The notes under the pieces are model-generated. The model did not search any database, was not told the origin of the DNA, and saw nothing but the letters and a program-made list of their open reading frames with translations. This document shows positions 55,399-64,000 of a DNA stretch of 64,000 nt, one piece after another. Within the stretch, counting starts at the first letter, position 1; the number at the start of each line of letters is the position of its first letter. Made by a program: the position numbers and the translations under genes. The stretch spans positions 806,001-870,000 of the forward strand of contig NZ_CP040936.1 of NCBI RefSeq assembly GCF_006352025.1. Reading direction: 5' to 3'. The stretch comes from Hymenobacter sp. DG01. GTDB lineage: Bacteria; Bacteroidota; Bacteroidia; Cytophagales; Hymenobacteraceae.

Positions 55399-57450
55399 TT
55401 ATTTGCCCACCGTTACCTCTTTCGGCTGGCGCGACACCAGATCTACATCCGTGATTTGCTGAGGGAACCACACCACCATTTCGCCTTTGCCGCGGTTGGC
55501 CCAGGCGTAGTAGGGAATGGCCGTCAGGGTTTGGCGCGTGGTGCTAATGGAGTTGTTGGCGGCATCTACCTGCACGGCGGGCACGGTGGCCGTGAGCTGC
55601 ATAATGCCATTGAGGACCTCGGGCTGGTAGCTGGCCGTGAAAGAGGTAGCGGCCGGCACGATGAGGTTACTGGCCTTGCCGTTGTTATCCTTCCACTCGG
55701 CGCAGTACACCACCGGGCCGCGCTGCAGGGCCACCCGGCCCAGGTTGTCCTGCACTTTCGGGTTGGCTACTACCTGGCGCACGTCCATGGGCAGCTTCAC
55801 CTCTACCACGTCGCCGGGGCGCCACTTGCGGGGTAGCACGGCGTACCCCTGTCGGGTGGTGTACTGCACGAGTTTCCCATTCACCGTGATGCTGATTTTC
55901 TCGGCAAAGGGGGTAGCGAAGCGGTATAAATCCGACGGCATGGCCTCGTTGCGGGCCCAGCCGGGCAGGCGTACCAACAGGTTAAAATCGGTGGAGGCGG
56001 CGGGGCTGATGGTAAACTTCAGGTCGCCCTGCCAGGGGTAGTTGTTTTGTTGGGTAATGCGCACAGCCTTGGTGCCCACTTTCAAATCGGTAGTGCCGCT
56101 GATAAACAGGTTGGCGTACACGTCGTTGCCTTTCTGGGCGTACACGTAGCCGGGCAGTGAGGGCATCAGGCGGGCCATGTTGGTGGGGCAGCAGCTGCAG
56201 TCGAACCAGCCGGCGCGCTGGGGCTCGGTCTGGGGGAAGCTCGCGCTGTTCTTGATCTGCATGGCGTTGGAGTAGAAGAACGATTTGCCATCCAGCCCTA
56301 CCCCCGAAATGAGCCCGTTATAGAGCACTTTCTCCATGACATCCACGTACTTGGCCTCGCCGTGGAGCTGGAACATACGCTGGTTCCAGTACACGTTGGC
56401 CACCGAGGCGCAGGTTTCGTTGTAGGCCGTAGTGTTGGGCAGCTCGTAGTTACCCCCGAACCGCTCGCCGCCGGGCACCGCGCCGGTGCCGCCCGTCACG
56501 TAGAGCTTCTTGCTGACCATGTTCTGCCAGATGCTGTCCACTGCGGCCAGCATCCGCTGGTCGCCGGTGAGGGCCGCTACGTCGGCCATGGCGGAGTACA
56601 GGTATTCGGCGCGTACGGCGTGGCCTTCGGCCTCGCGCTGGTCCACCACCGGTTTATGGTCCTGCCAGTAGGAGCCGTTGCGCCAGGCATCCGGGCTTTT
56701 GGGATCGTAGCCCTGGTACTTGCCGCGCTCCTCCAGAAAGAATTTGGCCGTGCTCAGGTACTCCGGCTTGCCCGTTACGCGGTAAAGCTTCACCAGGCCC
56801 ATTTCCACAATCTCGTGGCCGGGGGCTACTCCGCGCTTGCCCGGCCCAAACACGGAGCACACCAGGTCGGCGTTTTTCAGGGCAATGCTGAGGAGGTTTT
56901 TCTTGCCGGTGGCCTCATAGTGCGCCACGGCCGCTTCGTAGAGGTGGCCCGAGTTATAGAGCTCGTGGCTAAGCTCCCGCTCTTTCACCCAGCGCTCTGG
57001 ACCCGCCCAATTGTGGGGGTGAGCCGGGTCGATGGTCCGGGCCGTGTAGAGGTAGCCATCGGGCTCCTGGGCGGCAGCCACCTTTTTAATCAGGGCGTCC
57101 ATGTACTCATCCAGCTTCTCATCGGGGTAGAGCTTGAGTGAGTACGAAGCGCCTTCAAGGGTCTTGTAAATGTCCGTGTCGTCGAAGGGAAAGATGGTGG
57201 CAAACTTGCCCGACTTGGCTGCGGCCATTTCAAAGTTCTTGACCCGGTTGGTGGCCTCGCAACGCTGAAACGAGGCCGGAATGGTCACGTCGGTATTAGT
57301 TTTGAGGCGAGGCAACCAGAAATTATCTGCTAGCTTCACCTTGGTAAAGGAAACTGCCTGAATAGGGTAGTCTGACTTCTTAACTGATTGTGAGAGCCCC
57401 ACGGTAGCAGTCAGTCCGGTAAAGGCTAAGAGGGGAAGAAGACGGTTCAT
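55399..57450 (-). CDS. Secreted GH127 beta-L-arabinofuranosidase
   Basis: 683 residues from ATG 57450 (MNRLLPLLAFTGLTATVGLSQS is a signal peptide). GH127 layout: all-alpha toroid with LADNFWLPRLKTN near 40. The zinc/nucleophile site has Glu and Cys in YNETCASVANVYW near 345 and the Cys pair in GWFDCSCCPTNMARLMPS near 420; one Cys is the unusual nucleophile known in HypBA1. C-terminal beta domains follow. It releases L-arabinose from beta-arabinofuranosides, feeding araBAD in the same locus. Periplasmic. A terminator-like hairpin separates it from the SSS gene. Confidence 0.93.
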   Translation of the reverse strand: MNRLLPLLAFTGLTATVGLSQSVKKSDYPIQAVSFTKVKLADNFWLPRLKTNTDVTIPASFQRCEATNRVKNFEMAAAKSGKFATIFPFDDTDIYKTLEGASYSLKLYPDEKLDEYMDALIKKVAAAQEPDGYLYTARTIDPAHPHNWAGPERWVKERELSHELYNSGHLYEAAVAHYEATGKKNLLSIALKNADLVCSVFGPGKRGVAPGHEIVEMGLVKLYRVTGKPEYLSTAKFFLEERGKYQGYDPKSPDAWRNGSYWQDHKPVVDQREAEGHAVRAEYLYSAMADVAALTGDQRMLAAVDSIWQNMVSKKLYVTGGTGAVPGGERFGGNYELPNTTAYNETCASVANVYWNQRMFQLHGEAKYVDVMEKVLYNGLISGVGLDGKSFFYSNAMQIKNSASFPQTEPQRAGWFDCSCCPTNMARLMPSLPGYVYAQKGNDVYANLFISGTTDLKVGTKAVRITQQNNYPWQGDLKFTISPAASTDFNLLVRLPGWARNEAMPSDLYRFATPFAEKISITVNGKLVQYTTRQGYAVLPRKWRPGDVVEVKLPMDVRQVVANPKVQDNLGRVALQRGPVVYCAEWKDNNGKASNLIVPAATSFTASYQPEVLNGIMQLTATVPAVQVDAANNSISTTRQTLTAIPYYAWANRGKGEMVVWFPQQITDVDLVSRQPKEVTVGK

Positions 57451-57568
57451 GGAAAGGAAGGGGGTAGGGAGGAAGTTGGTTTTCGGAGCCAAGACACTTC
57501 ACAGCTGCTGTCCGCAGCTATTTAAGCACTCCTCAATATAGTAAAGATCACACAAACGATTGTGTTGT

Positions 57569-57614
57569 CATTAAAACAGAAGGGCGGTACTAATACCGCC
57601 CTTCTGTTTTAATG
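57569..57614. terminator. Perfect hairpin between the SSS symporter and GH127 genes
   Basis: Arms of 21 nt (57569-57589 and 57594-57614) are fully complementary around CTAA; TTTT lies inside the distal arm. It lies 36 nt after the symporter stop. Next to it a small dyad CACAAACGATTGTG (57552-57565) could be an operator. Confidence 0.85.
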
Positions 57615-57650
57615 GCCTTAGGTAAGGCCAGTCAGCAAAAGTTATCTGGC

Positions 57651-59333
57651 CTACCAGTAAATCGTATAAAGCGCCGTGATGAGGGCAATGACTACGATAG
57701 AGCCGATGGCAAAGCTGCGGTGAGGGCGGAACATGCTGGCGTCCACTTCCAGACCTTTGGTTTTTACGCCGCGGCTGGTTTCGATTACGCTAATCAGCAC
57801 CATTACCAGCACGCAGAGCACGAACACGATACCCATGCGGTCGAGGAAGGGAATTTCGTAAACGCCCTCAGCATTCGGCACGGCAAAACCGATAGAAGCC
57901 AGGCCCGATAGGTCGGTGAGGTTGGGCAGTGCTTTCAGAATAACCGACAGGATGAAGCCGCCGATGGTGGCAAACAGGGCCGCCGAAGAAGTGGTGCGCT
58001 TCCAGAAGAAGCCCAGAATGAACATGGCGAAAATGCCGGGCGACACGAAGCCCGTGTACTCCTGAATGAATTCGAAGCCACCCTTCTTATCGATGCCCAA
58101 GTGTGGGGCAATCAGCACGCCCAGCAGCATGGCTACTACCACGGTAATCTTACCCACCGATACCAGTTGCTTTTCCGAAGCCTCGCGGTTGAATACCTTC
58201 TGGTACACGTCGAGGGTGAAGATAGTGGCAATGGAGTTGGCCTTACCGGCCAGCGAGGCTACCACAGCCGCCGTAAGCGCAGCGAAAGACAGGCCTTTCA
58301 GACCTACCGGCAGAATGTTCAGCAGCACGGGGTAGGCGCGGTCGGGGTTCAACTCCCCATTCTGCATCATCTCCGAGCCAAACACGTTTTCCTTGTAGAG
58401 CACGTAGGCGGCAATACCGGGCAGTACCACGATAACCGGCATCAGCAGTTTCAGGAAAGCGGCGAACAACAGACCGTTACGCGCCGTGGGCAGGTCGGCA
58501 CCAAGGGCGCGCTGGGTGATGTACTGGTTGCAGCCCCAGTAGTTCAGGTTCACAATCCACATACCACCGAGCAACACCGTCAGGCCGGGAAGGGCGCTGT
58601 AGTTAGGATTTTCCTGCTTCAGAATCATGTGGAAGTGGTCGTTGGCCTGCGAGGTCATCTGCGAGAAGCCTGCCAGCACGCCCGACTGACCGTAGTGCTC
58701 AGCTACCAGGTTCAGGGCCAGGTAGGTGGTAGCCAAGCCACCCAGAATCAGGAAGAACACCTGAATTACGTCGGTGAAGCCGATAACCTTCATGCCACCC
58801 AGGGTGATGATGATGGCAAAAGCCGCCAGCGCGTACATGCAGAAGGTCAGGTTCAGGCCCGAAATGCTGCTTACGGCAATGGCGCCGAGGTAGAGAATGG
58901 AGGTCAGGTTTACCACCACATAGAGGGCCAGCCAGAAAATGGCCATAATCATGGCTACGGTGCCGTTGTAGCGCTGGCTCAGGAACTGCGGCATCGTGAA
59001 GATCTTGTTCTTCAGATACACCGGAATGAAGAACACGGCCACAATAATGAGCGTGAGAGCGGCCATCCACTCGTAGGTGGCAATGGCCAGGCCCATCTTA
59101 AAGCCGGAGCCCGACATACCCACGAATTGCTCGGCGGAGATGTTGGAGGCGATGAGCGAGGAGCCGATGGCCCACCACGTCAGGGAGCCTTCAGCCAGAA
59201 AGTAATCTTTAGAATCCCCCTCCATGGTACCGTCGTGACCAGTTTTCCGACGGTAAATCCAGATGCCGTACCCGGCAACTATGGTGAAATAGACAAAGAA
59301 AACGATGTAATCAATCGTAGCGAGTTGGTTCAT
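57651..59333 (-). CDS. Sodium/sugar symporter, SSS (SGLT) family
   Basis: 560 residues with about 14 membrane helices. Sequence IDYIVFFVYFTIVAGYGIWIYRR at the start, WWAIGSSLIASNISAEQFVGMSGSG near 52 (typical SSS substrate and sodium region), GGMWIVNLNYWGCNQYITQRALGA near 255 and the late TSSAALFATIGGFILS near 447. It is of the vSGLT type. The position directly downstream of araA, araD and araB indicates uptake of L-arabinose with sodium; galactose or glucose cannot be excluded. Inner membrane. Confidence 0.93.
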   Translation of the reverse strand: MNQLATIDYIVFFVYFTIVAGYGIWIYRRKTGHDGTMEGDSKDYFLAEGSLTWWAIGSSLIASNISAEQFVGMSGSGFKMGLAIATYEWMAALTLIIVAVFFIPVYLKNKIFTMPQFLSQRYNGTVAMIMAIFWLALYVVVNLTSILYLGAIAVSSISGLNLTFCMYALAAFAIIITLGGMKVIGFTDVIQVFFLILGGLATTYLALNLVAEHYGQSGVLAGFSQMTSQANDHFHMILKQENPNYSALPGLTVLLGGMWIVNLNYWGCNQYITQRALGADLPTARNGLLFAAFLKLLMPVIVVLPGIAAYVLYKENVFGSEMMQNGELNPDRAYPVLLNILPVGLKGLSFAALTAAVVASLAGKANSIATIFTLDVYQKVFNREASEKQLVSVGKITVVVAMLLGVLIAPHLGIDKKGGFEFIQEYTGFVSPGIFAMFILGFFWKRTTSSAALFATIGGFILSVILKALPNLTDLSGLASIGFAVPNAEGVYEIPFLDRMGIVFVLCVLVMVLISVIETSRGVKTKGLEVDASMFRPHRSFAIGSIVVIALITALYTIYW

Positions 59334-59397
59334 TGGGGAGGAAACAGTAGGGCTTTAAGGTGCGGATGCGAATGAAGATTTCAGAAAAGTAGTGAAA

Positions 59398-60888
59398 TTA
59401 TCGTCCGTTAAAAGCCACTTCGTTGTAACGAAGCTCATTTTTAAAGGTACGCAGCTTAGTTTCCTCATCGATGATGACGTACTCGATGCCGGCCATTTCG
59501 GCAAAATCCTCCAGATACTCAGCCGTTAAATTCTGGCTGTAGCCGGTGTGGTGCGCTCCGCCGGCGTAAATCCAGGCGGCGGCTCCTACGTTCAGGCTGG
59601 GCTTCACTTTCCAGAGCACGCGGGCCACGGGCAGCTTGGGCAGATCCTGCTCCGGGGCTACGGCCTCTACCTCGTTTACTACCAGCCGGAACCGGTGACC
59701 CAGGTCCACGATGGTGGCGTTCAGGGCCGGGCCAGCAGGGCAGTTGAACACGAGGCGGGCCGGATCGGCCTTGCCGCCGATGCCCAGGGGGTGTACTTCC
59801 ACCTTGGGCTTGCCCTCAGCAATGCTGGGGCAGATTTCCAGCATGTGGGACCCAAGCACCTGCTCGTTGCCGGGCTGGAAGTGGTAGGTGTAGTCTTCCA
59901 TGAAGGAATTGCCACCGGGCAGGCCGGCGCCCATCACCTTCATGGCGCGCACCAGGGCCGAGGTTTTCCAGTCGCCCTCACCCCCGAAGCCGTAGCCCTC
60001 GGCCATCAGGCGCTGGGTAGCAATGCCGGGCAGCTGGGCCATGCCGTGCAAATCCTCGAAGGTATCGGTGAAGCCAATAGCCTTGGTGTCCTGCAGAAAC
60101 TGGCGCATGCCCACTTCAATGCGGGCCGCCTCGCGCAGAGAGTCGCGCTGCTCGCCGCCTTCTTTGAGGTCAGCGCCCAGCTCGTATTCCTGCTCGTACG
60201 TCGCCAGCAGCTCGTTTACCTGGTCGTCGCTTACCTGATTGATAACCGCTACCAGGTCGCCGATGCCGTAGGTGTTCACGGAGTAGCCAAATTTCAGCTC
60301 GGCTTCTACTTTGTCGCCTTCCGTTACAGCCACGTAGCGCATGTTGTCGCCGAAGCGCACGATGCGGGCGCCCTGCCAGTCGGCCCAGGCCGAAGCGGCG
60401 CGGGCCCAGATGCTGAGGCGCTCATGCACATCGGCGCTCTGCCAGTGGCCTACCACTACCTTGCGCTTCAACTTCAGACGGGCCCCAATAAAGCCAAACT
60501 CCCGGTCGCCGTGCGCCGATTGGTTGGTGTTCATGAAGTCCATGTCAATGTCCTGCCACGGAATGTCGCGGTTGAACTGGGTGTGCAGGTGGGCCAGGGG
60601 TTTCTGCAGAATCTTCAGGCCGTTGATCCACATTTTGGCCGGCGAGAAGGTGTGCATCCAGGCAATCAGGCCCACGCAGTTCTTGGTGGTGTTGGCTTCC
60701 TGCACCAGCTGGTAAATCTCGTCGGGGCCCGTCAGCACAGGCTTATACACGATTTTGATGGGTAGGGCGGAGCCGAGGGCTTCGGCAATCTGCTGGGAGT
60801 GCTGGGCTACCTGCTCCAGGGTTTCGGGGCCGTAGAGGTGCTGGCTGCCGGTGATAAACCAAGCTTCGTATTGGGAGATGTCAATCAT
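59398..60888 (-). CDS. araA: L-arabinose isomerase
   Basis: 496 residues, the standard length. [16 protein letters not shown] near 8, [20 protein letters not shown] near 75, [17 protein letters not shown] near 115, [23 protein letters not shown] near 300 and [26 protein letters not shown] near 330 (Glu and His metal ligands). Converts L-arabinose to L-ribulose with Mn2+. Second enzyme region of the ara operon; 108 nt after araD with a short heptad repeat in the gap. Confidence 0.97.
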   Translation of the reverse strand: MIDISQYEAWFITGSQHLYGPETLEQVAQHSQQIAEALGSALPIKIVYKPVLTGPDEIYQLVQEANTTKNCVGLIAWMHTFSPAKMWINGLKILQKPLAHLHTQFNRDIPWQDIDMDFMNTNQSAHGDREFGFIGARLKLKRKVVVGHWQSADVHERLSIWARAASAWADWQGARIVRFGDNMRYVAVTEGDKVEAELKFGYSVNTYGIGDLVAVINQVSDDQVNELLATYEQEYELGADLKEGGEQRDSLREAARIEVGMRQFLQDTKAIGFTDTFEDLHGMAQLPGIATQRLMAEGYGFGGEGDWKTSALVRAMKVMGAGLPGGNSFMEDYTYHFQPGNEQVLGSHMLEICPSIAEGKPKVEVHPLGIGGKADPARLVFNCPAGPALNATIVDLGHRFRLVVNEVEAVAPEQDLPKLPVARVLWKVKPSLNVGAAAWIYAGGAHHTGYSQNLTAEYLEDFAEMAGIEYVIIDEETKLRTFKNELRYNEVAFNGR

Positions 60889-60896
60889 GTTTTTAA

Positions 60897-60930
60897 GCTG
60901 TTAGCTATTGGCTGTCAGCTGATAGCTTTT
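60897..60930. repeat. Short GCTnnnn heptad run
   Basis: Units GCTGTTA, GCTATTG, GCTGTCA, GCTGATA, GCTTTT in tandem, 9 nt upstream of the araA start on the opposite strand. Same 7-nt period as the GTT heptads at 45560 and 48009, different triplet. Confidence 0.7.
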
Positions 60931-60996
60931 GGTCGGTTGAGAAGAAGGATAAAGGCCGCAAGTGCCAAGATTTCGCTGTTTTACCAGTTAACTGGA

Positions 60997-61698
60997 TCAA
61001 GACTGGCCGTAGTAGGAGTGCAGGCCGTGCTTGCGCTCGTAGTGCTTCTGGATAAGGGCTTCCTTGAGGCGGGGCACGTCGGGGCGGAGGGTGCAGCTGA
61101 GGTAAGCCATGCGGGCTACTTCTTCCAGCACGGCGCTGTGATACACGGCTTTTTCTACCGTTTTACCCCAGGTGAAGGGGGCGTGGTTGCTCAGGAGTAC
61201 CATTTCCACTTCCTCGGGCGAGAGGCCCCGGCGCTGAAACTCGTTGATGATCTGCCAGCCGGTCTGGTGCTCGTAGTCGCCGGCAATCATGTCGTCGCTC
61301 ATGGGCGGGGCGCAGGGAATGTCGGCGGTGAGGTGGTCGGCGTGGGTGGTGCCCAGAATCGGAATGTCGAGCTGAGCTTGAGCCCAGGCCGTGGCGTAGG
61401 TGGAGTGCGTGTGCACGATGCCCCCAATATGCTCCCAATGACTGTAGAGCACCGCGTGGGTTTTCGTATCCGACGACGGACGCTTGGTGCCTTCTACTAT
61501 TTCATTGGCAAAGCTCACGATGACAATGTCTTCGGGCCGGAGGGTAGCGTAGGGCACGCCGCTGGGCTTGATGGCAAACACGCGGTTTTCGCGGTCCACT
61601 ACGCTGGCGTTGCCGAAGGTGAAAAGCACCAGCCCCAGTTGGGGCAGCTGCATGTTGGCCTCGTAGCAGGCCTGCTTTAACTCTTGATATTGGCTCAT
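60997..61698 (-). CDS. araD: L-ribulose-5-phosphate 4-epimerase
   Basis: 233 residues. Class II aldolase fold: GLVLFTFGNASVVDRE near 20, IKPSGVPY near 42, ILGTTHADHLTADIPCA near 132, and VVLLSNHAPFTWGKTVEKAV near 175 (zinc His in THADH and NHAPF). Converts L-ribulose-5-phosphate to D-xylulose-5-phosphate, the last step into the pentose phosphate pathway. The start ATG overlaps the araB stop by ATGA, so translation is coupled. Confidence 0.97.
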   Translation of the reverse strand: MSQYQELKQACYEANMQLPQLGLVLFTFGNASVVDRENRVFAIKPSGVPYATLRPEDIVIVSFANEIVEGTKRPSSDTKTHAVLYSHWEHIGGIVHTHSTYATAWAQAQLDIPILGTTHADHLTADIPCAPPMSDDMIAGDYEHQTGWQIINEFQRRGLSPEEVEMVLLSNHAPFTWGKTVEKAVYHSAVLEEVARMAYLSCTLRPDVPRLKEALIQKHYERKHGLHSYYGQS

Positions 61699-63416
61699 GC
61701 TTGATCAACCAGCTCGGTTTCGGCGACTTCGCCAGCCTGCAGCTGGGTAGCTTGTTCTACATAGTGCCCGAAGGCCTGGTACTGCTCGTAGCGGCGCTGG
61801 TAGTCGGCTACGCGGGCGGGGTTGGGCGAGTAGGTTTCGGCGAAGCCATTGCCCATAGCCTTCTGGGCCGATACCACATCGGGGTGGATGCCGGCGGCTA
61901 CGGCCGCGTACATAGCCGAGCCCAGGGCCGGCGCCTGGTCCGATTCGGCCACCTTGATGGGGCGGTTAAGCACGTCGGCCAGGGTCTGCATCATAAAGCC
62001 CGACTTCTTCGCTACCCCGCCCAAGCCAATTACCTGCTTAATCGGAATGCCTTCCTGCTCGAAGCGCTCCACAATTTGCCTGGAGCCGTAGCAGATGGAC
62101 TCGACCAAGGCCCGGAAAATCTGGGGGGCGGAGGTGCCCATAGTCAGGTTCATGAGGGCGCCTTTCAGGGCCTGGTTGGCGTCGGGCGTGCGGCGGCCGT
62201 TCACCCAGTCCAGGGCCAGCACCTGCGATTCATCGGGATTCACGGCCTCGGCGGCCTTGTTCAGCTCGGCCATCATCTTGTCGCTCAGCTCCTCGCGCAG
62301 GGCGGCTTGCTGCTCCGGGGTTAAGGCTGCGGACTGGGGTAGGAGGGTGCGCAGGGGCCACTCGATTACCCCGCGGAACCAGGCCAGCAGGTCGCCCACG
62401 GCCGACTGCCCGGCTTCCAGGCCCAACATGCCGGGAATAACGGAGCCATCTACCTGCCCGCAGATGCCGGGTACCAGCTTGCCGCCTACCTCATCCATAG
62501 GCGCTACCACAATGTCGCAGGTAGAAGTGCCCATTACTTTCACCATCGAATAGGCCTCGATTTCGCCCGCCACGGCGCCGGCGTGGGCATCGAACGAGCC
62601 CACAGCTACCACCGTGTTGGTGGTCAGGCCCAGGCGCTGGGCCCATTCTTCGGAGAGGTGACCAGCCACTTCATCGGCGGTGTAGGTTTCCTCGAACAGC
62701 CGCTCGCGTAGGCCCGCCAGTTTGGGCTCGAGCAGGGTTAGGAACTCTTCGGAGGGTAGGCCGCCCCAGCTCTCGTGCCACATGGCTTTGTGGCCGGCGG
62801 CGCAACGGCTGCGCTTAAAGGTGTTCAGCTCGCCGCCGGTCAGCAGCAGGGTCAGCCAGTCGCAGTGCTCCATCCAGGAGTAGGCGGCCTGGGCCACGGC
62901 CTCGTCCTCGCGCACAACGTGGGTTATCTTGGCCCAGAACCACTCCGAGGAATAGATGCCACCCTCAAACTGAGTGTAGTCGGGGCCGCCCCAGGTGCGG
63001 GCCTTCTGGTTGATTTCGGCAGCTTCGGGCAGGGCCGTGTGGTCCTTCCACAGCACGAACATGGCGTTCGGGTTGTCCTCGAAGCCGGGCTTGAGGGCCA
63101 AGGCTACCCCGTGCTCGTCCACTGGGCCAGGCGTGGAACCCGTGGTATCCACGGCCAGCCCCAGAATCTGGGCGGCGGGTACGTGCTGGGCCACCCGGCG
63201 CACGGTAGCTTCCAGGCCCTCAATATGGTCGAGGGGGTGCTGGCGGAACTGGTTTTTGGTGGCGTTGCAGTAGCGCTGCTCTTTCCAGCGGGCGTAGGGA
63301 TGCACGGCCTGGGCTATTTCCTGGCCGGTATGGGCATTCACCAGCACGGCCCGCACCGAATCGGTGCCATAGTCGATGCCGATGACGTAGGCTTCGGGGG
63401 AGGTAGGGTTTTCCAC
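61695..63416 (-). CDS. araB: Ribulokinase
   Basis: 573 residues, FGGY carbohydrate kinase. VIGIDYGTDSVRAVLVNAHTG near 12 (ATP phosphate loop and Asp), LAVDTTGSTPGPVDEHG near 83, VGSFDAHAGAVAGEI near 278 and VIGLGGVAKKSGFMMQTLADVL near 465. Phosphorylates L-ribulose. Ends with TGA overlapping the araD start. Upstream 180 nt hold a low-complexity inverted repeat. Confidence 0.97.
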   Translation of the reverse strand: MENPTSPEAYVIGIDYGTDSVRAVLVNAHTGQEIAQAVHPYARWKEQRYCNATKNQFRQHPLDHIEGLEATVRRVAQHVPAAQILGLAVDTTGSTPGPVDEHGVALALKPGFEDNPNAMFVLWKDHTALPEAAEINQKARTWGGPDYTQFEGGIYSSEWFWAKITHVVREDEAVAQAAYSWMEHCDWLTLLLTGGELNTFKRSRCAAGHKAMWHESWGGLPSEEFLTLLEPKLAGLRERLFEETYTADEVAGHLSEEWAQRLGLTTNTVVAVGSFDAHAGAVAGEIEAYSMVKVMGTSTCDIVVAPMDEVGGKLVPGICGQVDGSVIPGMLGLEAGQSAVGDLLAWFRGVIEWPLRTLLPQSAALTPEQQAALREELSDKMMAELNKAAEAVNPDESQVLALDWVNGRRTPDANQALKGALMNLTMGTSAPQIFRALVESICYGSRQIVERFEQEGIPIKQVIGLGGVAKKSGFMMQTLADVLNRPIKVAESDQAPALGSAMYAAVAAGIHPDVVSAQKAMGNGFAETYSPNPARVADYQRRYEQYQAFGHYVEQATQLQAGEVAETELVDQA

Positions 63417-63424
63417 GGGGAAAG

Positions 63425-63598
63425 GTAATGGGGTGATGAGGTAAACTGGAATGAGGTAAGGTGATGGGTGATGAGGTGAACCGTAATGAGGTAATGAAGA
63501 ATAGAGAGTAATAAGTCAACCGAAGCAACCTATCACGCAGATCTTTAGGTATAATCTGGTGTCTTCATCACCTCATTACGATTCACCCCATTACCTCC
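63425..63598. repeat. GGTGATGA-type low-complexity inverted repeat between galM and araB
   Basis: Left part repeats GATGAGGT and AATGAGGT; right part has the complement. Arms 63476-63499 and 63563-63586 pair over 24 nt with two mismatches, and outer parts also pair. It fills the whole 182-nt gap, so araB has its transcript start or read-through inside it. Confidence 0.75.
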
Positions 63599-64000
63599 TC
63601 ACTTTTTAACGCCAAACGTGTAGATGGTCGTGGATTGCAGCGTTTGGCCCGGCTTCAGGATGGTGCTCGGAAACTTGGGCTGGTTGGGCGAGTCGGGGAA
63701 GTGCTGGGTTTCCATGCAGAAGCCCGCGTGCTTGCCGTACACGGTGCCGCCTTTACCCTTCAGGGTGCCATCGAGGAAGTTGCCGGTGTAGAATTGCAGG
63801 CCGGGCTCGGTGGTTTGCACCGTCATGGTGCGGCCGGTGGTGGGCTCATACACCGTGGCAGCCGTGTGCAGGCCGCTGGCCTGGTTGAGAATCCAGTTGT
63901 GGTCGTAGCCGCCGGGCACCTGCCCAATCCGCTCGCCAATGGTATGGGGAGTAGTAAAATCAAACGGTGTGCCTTTCACGGGGCGCAGCTCGCCGGTCGG
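63599..64000 (-). CDS. galM: Aldose 1-epimerase (galactose mutarotase), C-terminal part
   Basis: 133 codons seen; the frame stays open to the window edge, so the 5' part is outside. The sequence TGELRPVKGTPFDFTTP, then DHNWILNQ, TTEPGLQFYTGNFLDGT, and the Glu-containing GFCMETQHFPDSPNQPKFPSTILKPGQ (catalytic Glu) match GalM of the secreted Bacteroidetes type. Interconverts alpha and beta anomers of aldoses, here likely arabinose before isomerisation. First of the visible ara genes on this strand. Confidence 0.93.
   Translation of the reverse strand, partial: PTGELRPVKGTPFDFTTPHTIGERIGQVPGGYDHNWILNQASGLHTAATVYEPTTGRTMTVQTTEPGLQFYTGNFLDGTLKGKGGTVYGKHAGFCMETQHFPDSPNQPKFPSTILKPGQTLQSTTIYTFGVKK

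Overview
The window reads as a piece of a high-GC Bacteroidetes chromosome, most likely Cytophagales close to Hymenobacter. Reasons seen in the sequence: a type IX secretion C-terminal sorting domain on a secreted protein, -7 boxes of the Bacteroidetes form TACCTTTG upstream of several genes, many Bacteroidetes-type lipoproteins, and GH97, GH127 and DUF1080 enzymes. The genus is an inference. There are no rRNA or tRNA genes, CRISPR arrays, prophages or intact insertion sequences that I can recognise.

Region 1 (1-21.6 kb) is mostly housekeeping and single genes: the 3' end of mutS2, rlmF, a secreted phospholipase-D-fold protein, murB, a FucP-type sugar transporter, an archaemetzincin-like lipoprotein, a THUMP RNA methyltransferase, a Cys-rich copper-storage-type protein, recQ, a DUF2306 membrane protein, a LexA-like XRE regulator, a pirin, a GAF protein, an ACE-like M2 peptidase, and a cluster of SMI1/KNR4, MtfA-SEC-C and a small tyrosine-phosphatase-like protein.

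Region 2 (22-35 kb) is for glycan use: secreted GH3 and GH97 enzymes on the plus strand, then a lower-GC island (about 27.06-29.99 kb) of small unknown lipoproteins, one broken by an in-frame amber codon, then three tandem GH30 enzymes on the minus strand. No SusC/SusD pair accompanies them.

Region 3 (35-39.2 kb) has a DbpA-like RNA helicase, an AraC regulator, an aldo/keto reductase and a cupin protein.

Region 4 (39.6-49.04 kb) is nine co-directional minus-strand genes: TIM-barrel isomerase, GMC oxidoreductase, gluconate-2-dehydrogenase subunit-3-like protein, Gfo/Idh/MocA oxidoreductase, a second TIM barrel, cytochrome c, MFS permease, hydroxypyruvate-isomerase-like TIM barrel and DUF1080 protein. 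I interpret it as a periplasmic 3-keto-glycoside pathway: a sugar is oxidised by GMC/cytochrome and the 3-keto-glycoside is then cleaved without a classical hydrolase. Its gaps are filled with palindromic repeats.

Region 5 (49.5-55.2 kb) has a DUF2383 protein, a three-gene xanthine-dehydrogenase-family oxidoreductase (Fe-S, FAD and Mo subunits, apparently exported) and tag. Region 6 (55.4-64 kb) is an L-arabinose locus: GH127 beta-L-arabinofuranosidase, SSS symporter, araA, araD, araB and the end of galM.

Two genome-scale signals stand out. The heptamer CTACCCC/GGGGTAG is strongly over-represented. Several families of intergenic inverted repeats are present, including imperfect 7-nt tandem units arranged as palindromes.
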